From Amycolatopsis iheyensis (lineage in GTDB: Bacteria > Actinomycetota > Actinomycetes > Mycobacteriales > Pseudonocardiaceae), in contig NZ_JAMXQV010000028.1 in assembly GCF_024703995.1 (NCBI RefSeq), forward strand, positions 62,001 through 126,000: a DNA stretch of 64,000 bases, read 5' to 3'. The stretch's first letter is position 1. Every line of letters begins with the position of its first letter. Below the pieces are notes generated by a model that was not told the DNA's origin, did no database searches, and was given only the letters and a program-made list of their open reading frames with translations. Shown here piece after piece: positions 41,146-49,246 of the stretch. The position numbers were made by a program, and so were the translations under genes.

Positions 41146-43245
41146 TCAGCTCACGGTGACCCCGGTGTCGTCCACGGCGAACGACGTCTGCAGGGACTGG
41201 TCCTCCGTCCCGGCGAACTTCAGCGTGATCGTCTGGCCCGCGTACGAAGACAGGTCGAGCGTCTTCTGCGCGTACGCGGTGTTCCGGTCGAGGTTCGTGT
41301 ACGTCGCCAGCGTCGTCGAACCGGCCGACACGACGAGCTTGTCGTAGGCGACGTTCTCGGTTTCGGCCGTCCAGACGCGCAGCCAGAAGGTCAGGCTCGC
41401 CCGGCAGTTCGCGGGGATCGTGACCGACTGCGTGATCGTGTCCGTGTGGGCCGAACCCCAGCCGCCGAGCCAGGAGTCGTAGCTGCCCGAGCGCGCCGGC
41501 GCCTGGCTGCCCCACTGGCCGATCGTCGTGTTCGGGTCGGACCAGGACGCCTTGCCGGACTCGAAGCCCGGGTTCTGCACCAGCTGCCCGTTGCACCCGC
41601 CCGGGGGCGGCGTGGTCGTCGTCGGCGGCGTGGTGGTGGTCGGCGGGGTGGTGGTGGTCGGCGGCGTGGAAGTGCACGTCGGGTCGCCGGACTGCGCCGG
41701 GACGCTCACCGCGTTCCAAGCCGCCTTCACCGCGTCGAACTCGGCGCAGCTGTTCGGGTAGAGGTTCTTCGCGGCCTGCAGCGTCCACGTGCGGTAACGC
41801 AGGTAGTTGCTGCCGGAGGTCTTCAGCTGCACCGCGCCGTGCATGATGTTGATCGCCTTGCGGATGCCGAGGCCGGCCACCGTGCTGTTGTTGCACGTCG
41901 AGCTCGTCGGCTGCCCGTTGGTCGGGTTGCTGCCCTCGGCCAGCAGGTAGAACCAGTGGTCGCCGGGGCCGGCGGCCTTGTGCACCTCGGCGTTCGGCGT
42001 CGAGCTGGAGTAGCAGCTCGGGTCGCCCACCTTCGACGGGTCGTACATGTAGCGGATCGCGCCGGTGCCGACCAGGTTGACCTCTTCGCCGATCGCGTAG
42101 TCCGGCGGGTCGTACTGCGACGGCTCGTTCGCGTAGAACTCCGTCGCCGTGCCGAAGGTGTCGGCGATGAACTCCTGCGTGCCGCCGCCGGAGAAGCCGC
42201 CGGAGCCGGAGTAGTCGTCGACGCCGTGGCCCATTTCGTGGCCGAGGATGTCGAGCGAGCCGACCCACTCGCCGCTCGGGTTGTGGCCCAGGTTCACGTA
42301 TGCGGGCCGCGAGTTGTAGTAGTAGGCGTTCTCGTCGTCGAGGCCGACGCGGATCTTCCACGCGCCGCCGTTGCCGGTGAAGCCGTTGCGGCCCACCCAC
42401 TCCGAGAGCATCTTCTTCTCGGTCTGCGCGACGAACAGCGCGTCGGCGCAGCCGGTCTCGATGTTCGTGCCGGTGCCGTTGCCCCAGCTGTCGTCGGGTC
42501 CGGTGAGGACGGAGTCGCTGCTGTAGTTGCGGCAGTCGAGGTTCGGGGTGTTCGGGTCGGCCATCGAGTACGTGCTGCCGGACTTCGTCGTGTTCAGCTG
42601 GAGTGGCGACGGCCCGTTCCACTTGCCGGTGCCGGTGCCCGCGGCGACGTGCTGCACGGTCCGCAGCACGCGCCCGTCCACGGCGTCGACGTAGACGCTC
42701 AGGCTGCTCGGCTCGCCGTGTTCGTCGGTGCCCTCGACGTTGCTTTCGTATGCGAGGCGTCCGCTGCCGTCGGCGACCACGACGAGCTTCCCGCCGGGCA
42801 GGCTCTTCGGCCCGCGGACCTGCTTGCGCGCCACGGCTTCCGCCTGCGCGGCGGTGAGCTTCGCGCCGTGGACGTCGAGGTCGCCGAGGGCCTGCTGCTG
42901 CGCGACGGACGTGGTCTTCACGGTGCCGGCGGCGTCGGTGGCGATGACCAGGTCGCCGCCGATCACCGGCAGGCCGTCGTAGGTGCGGTCGTAGACGACG
43001 TAGGACAGCCCGGCCGCCGAACGCACGTCACGCTGGACGAACTTGTCGTGCGTCCCGGCGTGGACGGCGGCGGGCCGGGCGTTGACCAGGTTCGCCGCCG
43101 CGGCGGTGGCGTTGGCCTGGGCCTGCGCGGCGGAGGGCGGCGGTGTGGGGACGGGCTGCGCGGGCGCGGCGACGGCGATGCCGACCACGACCATGCCCGC
43201 CGCCGTCGCCCCGCCGAGCGCGGCGAACCGTTGGGGCACTCTCAT
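41146..43245 (-). CDS. Secreted M4 (thermolysin-like) metallopeptidase with C-terminal beta-sandwich domain
   Basis: Extracellular zinc endopeptidase precursor, 699 residues. Signal peptide to about residue 28, FTP/PepSY propeptide to about 210, and catalytic domain about 220-545. Zinc motif HEMGH at 336-340, third ligand Glu358 in TQEFIADTF and transition-state His in GPGDHWFYLL. A linker of three PPTTTT repeats (about 550-575) leads to a C-terminal domain (QNPGFESGKASW, SYDSWLGGW) like carbohydrate-binding or proprotein-convertase P type sandwiches that target substrates. Terminated by a 15-bp stem. Confidence 0.93.
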   Translation of the reverse strand: MRVPQRFAALGGATAAGMVVVGIAVAAPAQPVPTPPPSAAQAQANATAAAANLVNARPAAVHAGTHDKFVQRDVRSAAGLSYVVYDRTYDGLPVIGGDLVIATDAAGTVKTTSVAQQQALGDLDVHGAKLTAAQAEAVARKQVRGPKSLPGGKLVVVADGSGRLAYESNVEGTDEHGEPSSLSVYVDAVDGRVLRTVQHVAAGTGTGKWNGPSPLQLNTTKSGSTYSMADPNTPNLDCRNYSSDSVLTGPDDSWGNGTGTNIETGCADALFVAQTEKKMLSEWVGRNGFTGNGGAWKIRVGLDDENAYYYNSRPAYVNLGHNPSGEWVGSLDILGHEMGHGVDDYSGSGGFSGGGTQEFIADTFGTATEFYANEPSQYDPPDYAIGEEVNLVGTGAIRYMYDPSKVGDPSCYSSSTPNAEVHKAAGPGDHWFYLLAEGSNPTNGQPTSSTCNNSTVAGLGIRKAINIMHGAVQLKTSGSNYLRYRTWTLQAAKNLYPNSCAEFDAVKAAWNAVSVPAQSGDPTCTSTPPTTTTPPTTTTPPTTTTPPPGGCNGQLVQNPGFESGKASWSDPNTTIGQWGSQAPARSGSYDSWLGGWGSAHTDTITQSVTIPANCRASLTFWLRVWTAETENVAYDKLVVSAGSTTLATYTNLDRNTAYAQKTLDLSSYAGQTITLKFAGTEDQSLQTSFAVDDTGVTVS

Positions 43246-43367
43246 GACGCTCCTTGGGAAACGCGAGGGGGAGGGAGAACCCGATCGACGCTAACCGCGG
43301 CCCAGGAGCGGCAGAAGATTCATCACAGCACCGGAATTTCACGCTCGGCGCTGTGAAAGCGTGAAAG

Positions 43368-44528
43368 TCAGAGGGTCGCGAACCGCAGGCCCGCCTTGGT
43401 GAGGCGGTCGATCAGCGCGTCGCCCATCGCGGTCGCCGTGGTCACCTGGCCCGCGGTTTCCGGGAGGTCGTCGGTGGCGAGGCACAACGCCGATTCCGCG
43501 AGCATCTTCGCCGTCTCGTCGTAGCCCGGGTCGCCGCCGGAGACCTCGGTGACGACGCGCTCGCCGCCACCCTCGCCGACGAACCGCACCGAAAACCACG
43601 ACCGCGCCCGGCGTTCCGGGCTCGGGCCGTCGCCCGGCGCCAGCAGCCGCGACAGCCCGCGTCGCGCCGGCGGGACCTGCGCCGCGGCGAGCAGGGCGCC
43701 GGCGCCGAGCACGCCGCCCGCGAGCACCGGAAGGTGTTTCACGGCCGCGAAGTGCCGGTAGGTGAAGTCGGGCCCGTACCGTTCGGACGCGGCCGCCGAG
43801 CGGCGCACGACGTCGGGATCGATGGTCGGCAGCGGCACGGCCCACCAGCCCGCGTCGGCGACCCGGTGCGGCCGCCCGAGCGGCGCGCGCGAAAAGCGTC
43901 CGGCGGGCCGCGGTTCGGCCGCCGCACGCTCCTTGGCCACGCGTGCCCCGGCCGGCAGCCGGGACATGATGGTCAGCGCGCTGAGGAACGTGCCACCGGA
44001 GGGCATCCCGCCGGCCCGGACGTAGCCGTCCACTTTCAGCGGAACGCCTTCGGGCAGCTGCTTGACGGTGAAGTAGGCGCCGAGGTCGTGCGGGATCGAG
44101 TCGAACCCGCAGGCGTGCACGAGCCGCGCGCCGGTCTCGCGGGCGCGCCGGTCGTGGGCGAGGTACATCCGGTCGACGAACTCGGGCTCCCCGGTGAGGT
44201 CGACGTAGTCGGTACCGGCGTCGGCGCAGGCGGCCACGAGCGGCTCACCATGGGTGAGGTAGGGGCCGACGGTGGTGATGACGACCTTCGTGGCCTCGGC
44301 GACGGCTTTGAGGGACTGCTCATCGCCGGAGTCGGCGACGAGCAGGTCGAGCGTGCCGAACCGGTCATCGATCGCCGCGAGCCGGGCCCGCACGCCCTCG
44401 AGCTTCGCCCGGTTGCGCCCGGCAAGCGCCCACCGCAGGTCGGCGGGCGCGTGGCGGGCCAGGTACTCGGCGGTCAGGCCACCGGTGAACCCGGTGGCCC
44501 CGAACAGGACCACGTCGTGCGCACGCAT
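43368..44528 (-). CDS. Saccharopine dehydrogenase-like/trans-acting enoyl reductase family protein
   Basis: A 386-residue NAD(P)-binding protein. The N-terminal Rossmann motif is LFGATGFTGGLTAEYLA (8-24), then ALAGRNRAKLEGV, VVITTVGPYLTHGEPLV and HACGFDSIPHDLGA, the usual blocks of the actinobacterial trans-acting enoyl reductase group (Rv2449c-like) that resembles saccharopine dehydrogenase. A membrane-lipid or polyketide lipid reductase role is known for one relative; here no lipid synthase is close, so the substrate is open. Confidence 0.87.
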   Translation of the reverse strand: MRAHDVVLFGATGFTGGLTAEYLARHAPADLRWALAGRNRAKLEGVRARLAAIDDRFGTLDLLVADSGDEQSLKAVAEATKVVITTVGPYLTHGEPLVAACADAGTDYVDLTGEPEFVDRMYLAHDRRARETGARLVHACGFDSIPHDLGAYFTVKQLPEGVPLKVDGYVRAGGMPSGGTFLSALTIMSRLPAGARVAKERAAAEPRPAGRFSRAPLGRPHRVADAGWWAVPLPTIDPDVVRRSAAASERYGPDFTYRHFAAVKHLPVLAGGVLGAGALLAAAQVPPARRGLSRLLAPGDGPSPERRARSWFSVRFVGEGGGERVVTEVSGGDPGYDETAKMLAESALCLATDDLPETAGQVTTATAMGDALIDRLTKAGLRFATL

Positions 44529-44833
44529 GTCTCCTCCAGAGGACGTCGACGGCGAACGCGCTCAGGTTACCCGCGAGTCACATCGGTCCGCCGATCCAGT
44601 TGGGGTGGTCGCTGGGTGGTGCCGGTTCGGGTCCGGGCGGCCGCCACTGCGGTTCCGCCGCCCGCCTTTGTGCCGCTCGCCGGCCACCGCCGCGCTTCCT
44701 GCTTGGGCCGGTCGCCGCGCCGCGATCTGCTTCCGGCGGCCGGCGCAGCCGACGGCTGCATCGCCGGGGTGGTTCCGGTCGCCGGTGCGGGCCGCCGCGC
44801 TTCCCGCTCGCCGCCGGCCGGCCGCCCTCGCTC
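44529..44833. other. Gene-free stretch, 305 bases
   Basis: Lies between two minus-strand genes. It is extremely GC-rich and contains two diverged direct repeats: a GGGGTGGT...CCGG...GGCCGCC block near 44602-44648 and again near 44766-44795, and GCCGCGCTTCC near 44688 and 44790. No convincing reading frame, RNA or promoter is seen. Possibly decayed sequence. Confidence 0.5.
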
Positions 44834-45475
44834 TTACTTCCGGTCGCCCGTGTAAACGACCGCCGCCGCCACCGCGGCCACTCCGCTGATCACGTCCGCG
44901 ATCCGCCGCGGCAGCGCCTCGTGCGTGTCCTCCATCCACGCCCGGACCTGAGCCCGCCCCAGCTCGGGCTCGCACAGGTCATCCACCCCCGCCGTCCACG
45001 CCAGCAGGGCCAGGCACGCCGCGTGCGGGTCGGGGCGGTCCACCCCGAACACCGCCGACCGGGCCTTGCTGCGTGCCGCCGTCGACACGAGGAGGTCCGC
45101 CGGTGGGTAGCGGTGGCGGCGTCGCAACAGGAGCCGATCCGGTTCGCGCCGGACGAGGCCGAGCGCGACGAGATTGGCGGCCGCGACCGACGGCAGTTCC
45201 GTGCGCAGGTGGTCCACCCAGTCGCGCACGCTGTGGCCGCCCTTTTCCGAAACAATTTCGGAAAACACGTGATCGGCGGTCGGAATTCCCGGCGGTCGTC
45301 CCGCGATCGGGTGAACCTTGCGGTCGTCGACCGTGATCCGGTCGGTGAACAGCAAGTCGCACAACGCCGCCCCCGCCAGGCCGATCCCCAGCGAGGTGCG
45401 GCTGAGTGACGGACGTCCGGTGAACTCGTCGTGCCCGAGGAAGAAGAACGAATCGACCAAGGTGAGCCGGCGCAT
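44834..45475 (-). CDS. GPP34 (GOLPH3/Vps74-like) family protein
   Basis: A 213-residue protein with the fold that binds phosphatidylinositol-4-phosphate in eukaryotic GOLPH3. Family features are LTLVDSFFFLGHDEFTGRP at the start (residues 4-22, the bacterial form of LxEExLLLxLDDxxG), LGIGLAGAALCDLLFTDRI, and RVRREPDRLLLRRRHRYP-type basic loop (LVRREPDRLLLRRRHRY). A hydrophobic hairpin near the C-terminus (VISGVAAVAAAVVYTG) may insert in membranes. The actinobacterial role is unknown. Divergent from the APC permease gene with 175 bases between starts. Confidence 0.88.
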   Translation of the reverse strand: MRRLTLVDSFFFLGHDEFTGRPSLSRTSLGIGLAGAALCDLLFTDRITVDDRKVHPIAGRPPGIPTADHVFSEIVSEKGGHSVRDWVDHLRTELPSVAAANLVALGLVRREPDRLLLRRRHRYPPADLLVSTAARSKARSAVFGVDRPDPHAACLALLAWTAGVDDLCEPELGRAQVRAWMEDTHEALPRRIADVISGVAAVAAAVVYTGDRK

Positions 45476-45650
45476 GACGGAAATGGGCCCCCTGGGCGGT
45501 CGCGGTGAGGATGCCGAAGATAGCGGTACGGCGTCTCCGCGCTTTCGGTGCCATCACGTTTTACCCCGAACGGACGTACCGCCGGCGGGGGCGGACCCCC
45601 TACTCTGGGTCGCCGCCGCCAAGATCACCTATGGCGCGGGGGGAAGGTTC

Positions 45651-47114
45651 ATGGGTACCCACTCACCGGGGCACGGCCTCGGCCGGAAGCGGCTCGGCGC
45701 CGCGCAGATCGTCTTTTTCGTCGTCGCCGCGGCCGGTCCGCTGTACGCGATCGCCGGCGGGGTCTCGGCGACCTACGCGGTGACCGGCAGCGTCGGCGTG
45801 CCGTTGTCGTTCGTCCTGCTGGCCCCGGTGCTTGCGTTGTTCGCCGTCGGGTACGCCGCGATGAGCCGCTACATCACGAACGCCGGCGCGTTCTACCCCT
45901 ATGTGGCGCACGGGATCGGGCGCTCGGCCGGCACCGCGGTCTCGTACGTGACGGTGCTCGCCTACAGCTCCATCCAGCTCGGGGTGTTCGGCCTCTTCGG
46001 CCTTTCGGTCTCCACCTGGCTCGGTGACGTCTTCGGGCTGACCGTGCCGTGGTGGCTGGTGGCGTTGCTGATGGTGCTCGTCGTCGGCGCGGGCGGCGTG
46101 CTGCGGATCGACCTCAACGCGAAGGTGCTCGGCGTCGCGCTCGGGCTCGAGGTCGCGGTGCTCGTGGTGCTGAACGTCGGGATGTTCAGCCACCCGGCCG
46201 GTGGCGTGGTTTCCTTGACCCCGCTGTCGCCGTCGAGCCTGTTCACCGCGGGCGTCGGCGCGGTTTTCGCTTTCTCCATCGCGGTTTTCACCGGCTTCGA
46301 AGGCGCCGCGACCTACGGCGAGGAGTGCCGCGACCCGCGTCGCACGGTCGGCCGCGCGACGTACATCGCGATCGGCCTGACCGCGGTGCTGTACATCGCT
46401 TCCTCGCTCGGCATGGCGGTCGCGACCGGTCCGGACCACATCGTCGAGCGCGCCGCGGCCGAGGGTCCCGGCCTGCTGTTCGGGCTCGGCGGCCAGTACG
46501 TCGGCACGGCGTTCGCCGACACGGCGTACGTGCTCTTCCTGACCAGCCAGTGCGCCGCGCTGCTGAGCTTCCACAACGCGGTCGCCCGCTACTTCTTCGC
46601 GCTGGGCCGGGAAGGCCTGCTGCCCGAGGGCTTCAGCCGGACGAGCCAGCGCACCGGCGCGCCGATCGGCGGCTCGCTGGTCCAGACCACGATCAGCTTC
46701 GTCGTGGTTTCGGTGTTCGCGCTGACCGGACGGGACCCGTTCACCGACCTGTTCACGTGGACCGGCGTCACCGCCTCGACGGGCGTCACGATCATCATGA
46801 TCGCGGTCTCGCTGTCGGTGATCGGCTTCTTCCGCCGCCGTCCCGGCCGGGAGACCTGGTGGCGGCGCGCGGGCGCCCCGGCGCTCGCGGCGGTGACGCT
46901 CACCGCGGTGCTGGTGCTGATCATCGTCAACTTCGACGTCCTGCTGGGGCCGGCGGGCTCGATCCCGTTGCTGCGCTGGGGCCTGCCGGGGCTGCTGGTG
47001 CTGGCGGGGCTGGTCGGCTTCCTGCGCGCGGAGGCGCTGCGCACGAGGCGCCCGGAGGTGTACGCGGGCATCGGCGGCCCGCTGCGCGAGGACGAGCTGG
47101 TGGACTCACCGTGA
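45651..47114 (+). CDS. APC superfamily amino acid permease
   Basis: Secondary transporter of 487 residues with about 12 to 14 hydrophobic segments. First segment block is GAAQIVFFVVAAAGPLYAIAGG, then TNAGAFYPYVAHGIGR and FTGFEGAATYGEECRDPRRTV, all typical of the amino acid/polyamine/organocation superfamily. Start ATG follows GGGGGGAAGG. The stop overlaps the acetyltransferase start (GTGA), forming a two-gene unit; the pair may import and modify an amine, but that is inference. Confidence 0.92.
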   Translation: MGTHSPGHGLGRKRLGAAQIVFFVVAAAGPLYAIAGGVSATYAVTGSVGVPLSFVLLAPVLALFAVGYAAMSRYITNAGAFYPYVAHGIGRSAGTAVSYVTVLAYSSIQLGVFGLFGLSVSTWLGDVFGLTVPWWLVALLMVLVVGAGGVLRIDLNAKVLGVALGLEVAVLVVLNVGMFSHPAGGVVSLTPLSPSSLFTAGVGAVFAFSIAVFTGFEGAATYGEECRDPRRTVGRATYIAIGLTAVLYIASSLGMAVATGPDHIVERAAAEGPGLLFGLGGQYVGTAFADTAYVLFLTSQCAALLSFHNAVARYFFALGREGLLPEGFSRTSQRTGAPIGGSLVQTTISFVVVSVFALTGRDPFTDLFTWTGVTASTGVTIIMIAVSLSVIGFFRRRPGRETWWRRAGAPALAAVTLTAVLVLIIVNFDVLLGPAGSIPLLRWGLPGLLVLAGLVGFLRAEALRTRRPEVYAGIGGPLREDELVDSP

Positions 47115-47677
47115 GCGACGTCCGGGCGGCCGCGCCCGCGGAGCGGGACGCCGTGCTCGCGATCCTGGTCGCGGCGTTCCAGGACGACCCGGTGAGCCGC
47201 TGGGTGTTCCCGGACGCGGAACGCCGCCGCGCGATCTCGCACCCGGCGTTCTTCGGCGCGCTCTTGGACGCGGGTTTCGCGGCGGGGCACGTCGACCTGA
47301 CGGAGGACCACACGGCGGCGGTGATCTGGCTCCCGCCATCAGGCGACGACGACGGCCCGATCGACGGGCTCCTCGAGACCGAACTCGCGCGGCTCGGAGA
47401 GTTGCTGGAGCTGATGGTCGCCCGCGAGCCGGCCGGACCGCTGTGGCACGCGCAGTTCATCGGCGTGCTGCCGGAGCATCAGGGCGGGGGCATCGGCGAG
47501 CGCCTGATGCGCCACGGCCTCGACCGCGCCGACGCCGAGGGGGTGCCGGCGTACCTGGAGGCGAGTTCCCCGGACAGCACCCGGCTCTACCGCCGCCTGG
47601 GGTTCCGCGACCACGGGCCGGCGTTCAATGCGCCTGGAGGGCCGCCGATGCAGCCGATGTGGCGCGCGCCGAGCTGA
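47111..47677 (+). CDS. GNAT family N-acetyltransferase
   Basis: Acetyl-CoA-dependent acetyltransferase of 188 residues. The acetyl-CoA loop reads IGVLPEHQGGGIGERLM (about 117-133), and the C-terminal block is LEASSPDSTRLYRRLGFRDHG. Substrate unknown. Translationally coupled to the APC permease gene. The 3' end (GATGTGGCGCGCGCCGAGCTGA) recurs in decayed form twice in the gene-free stretch downstream, as given in a separate entry. Confidence 0.9.
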   Translation: MSDVRAAAPAERDAVLAILVAAFQDDPVSRWVFPDAERRRAISHPAFFGALLDAGFAAGHVDLTEDHTAAVIWLPPSGDDDGPIDGLLETELARLGELLELMVAREPAGPLWHAQFIGVLPEHQGGGIGERLMRHGLDRADAEGVPAYLEASSPDSTRLYRRLGFRDHGPAFNAPGGPPMQPMWRAPS

Positions 47678-48007
47678 CTGGCGAGCGGTGGTCGGCGGCC
47701 TCGGCCCGGTGCGCGATGTGGCCGGTGTGGCGCGTGCCGAGCTGACCCGGTTCCGCTCGGGCGCGCCGAGCTGCCGGTGTGGTGGGGTCTTGCGTGAGCC
47801 GGCAGGCCGGCCCCATGCGCGTGGCGGCGACCGTTGCAGCCGATGTGGCGCCCACCGAGCCGAGCCGGTCCGGCCCGCCGGAGTAGCGAGCCCGCGCGAG
47901 CCGATCACCACGAGCCGCCCACCCACTCGGCGCCGGCCGATCCGGCGTCCCCGACCCAGCGTCGTTACCGGCGAGTACTCTGCCCCCTCGAAGGCGAGGA
48001 GGAAGCC
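47678..48007. other. Gene-free stretch, 330 bases, with decayed copies of the GNAT 3' end
   Basis: Two imperfect copies of the end of the acetyltransferase gene are visible at 47713-47746 and 47833-47863, sharing GATGTGGC and GCCGAGC cores. Near the oxidase gene TTACCGGCGAGTACT (47978-47992) may be part of a promoter or operator, and GAGGAGG (47995-48001) is the ribosome binding site. Otherwise nothing is seen. Confidence 0.5.
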
Positions 48008-49171
48008 GTGACCGAACGCTTCGGCAGCTACCAGAACGAGCTCTACCTGCAGGGACTCGGTGGTCAGCTGCCGCCGTGCTCGACCGATGCCACCAAGCTC
48101 GAAGCCTCCGCCCGGGAGGTCATGGCGCCCGGGCCCTTCTCCTACGTCGCCGGGGCCGCCGGGTCCGGCGCCACCGCGCGGGCCAACCGGGAGGCCTTCG
48201 ACCGGTGGCGGGTCGTGCCGCGGATGCTCACCGGCGCCACCGACCGCGATCTCGCCACCACCGTGCTCGGCACGCGCCTGCCCGCGCCGGTGGCCGTCGC
48301 GCCCGTCGGGGTCCAGTCGATCGTCCACCCCGACGCCGAGTCCGCCACCGCGCGGGCCGCCGCGTCGGTCGGGCTGCCCTTCATCCTCTCCACGGCTTCC
48401 TCCACCGGCATCGAGGACGTCGCCGCGGCCAACGGGGACGGGCCGCGCTGGTTCCAGCTCTACTGGCCCGGCGACGCGGACGTCTGCGCGAGCCTGCTCG
48501 CCCGGGCGAAGAAAGCCGGCTACACCGCCCTGGTCGTCACCCTCGACACCTGGACGCTCGCCTGGCGACCGTCCGATCTGGACCAGTCCTACCTGCCCTT
48601 CCTCACCGGCGAAGGCCTCGCCGTCCCGTTCACCGACCCGGTGTTCCTGTCCCGGCTGGAGAAGACGCCGGAGGAGGACCGGGGCACCGCGATCCTGACC
48701 TGGCTCGGCATGATCACCGGGACCGACCGGACCTGGGACCAGCTGCCGTTCCTGCGCGAGCACTGGGACGGCCCGATCGTGCTCAAGGGCATCCAGCACG
48801 TCGCCGACGCGCGCCGCGCGGCCGAGGCCGGCATGGACGGCATCGTCGTCTCCAACCACGGCGGCCGCCAGGTCGACGGCGCGATCGGCGCGCTCGAGGC
48901 GCTGCCCGGCATCGTCGCCGCGGTCGGTGACCGGCTGGAGGTGCTCTTCGACTCCGGCGTCCGCACCGGCGCCGACGTGCTCAAGGCGATCGCGCTGGGC
49001 GCGCGGGCGGTGCTGGTCGGCCGTCCGTGGGTGTACGGCCTGGCGCACGCGGGCGAGGACGGCGTCCGGCACGTGCTGCGGAGCCTGCTCGCCGACTTCG
49101 ACCTGACCATGGGCCTGTCCGGCCACCGCACCCTCGCCGACCTGGGCCCGGACTCGCTCCAGCGCGCCTGA
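48008..49171 (+). CDS. FMN-dependent alpha-hydroxy-acid oxidase (lactate 2-monooxygenase-like)
   Basis: Oxidises an L-2-hydroxy acid with FMN, 387 residues. Active-site His/Arg block is VVSNHGGRQVDGAIG (about 277), the catalytic Lys is in IVLKGIQHVADA, the N-terminal Tyr in FSYVAGAAGSG, and the phosphate loop GVRTGADVLKA near 320. Length is typical for the lactate monooxygenase/oxidase branch. Starts at GTG after GAGGAGG. The open frame continues upstream to 47834 without homology and is not counted. Confidence 0.92.
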   Translation: MTERFGSYQNELYLQGLGGQLPPCSTDATKLEASAREVMAPGPFSYVAGAAGSGATARANREAFDRWRVVPRMLTGATDRDLATTVLGTRLPAPVAVAPVGVQSIVHPDAESATARAAASVGLPFILSTASSTGIEDVAAANGDGPRWFQLYWPGDADVCASLLARAKKAGYTALVVTLDTWTLAWRPSDLDQSYLPFLTGEGLAVPFTDPVFLSRLEKTPEEDRGTAILTWLGMITGTDRTWDQLPFLREHWDGPIVLKGIQHVADARRAAEAGMDGIVVSNHGGRQVDGAIGALEALPGIVAAVGDRLEVLFDSGVRTGADVLKAIALGARAVLVGRPWVYGLAHAGEDGVRHVLRSLLADFDLTMGLSGHRTLADLGPDSLQRA

Positions 49172-49246
49172 GCGCGGTGGGCCTGCTCACGCACCGGGGA
49201 TATTCGGAGGCCGGGTAGGACACGCACGGCTATCCTCGGACCAAGC

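Noticed and set aside
44529-44833. Small genes in the gap between the reductase-like and GPP34 genes
   Set aside because: Open frames exist on both strands, but none has a ribosome binding site or a sensible composition.
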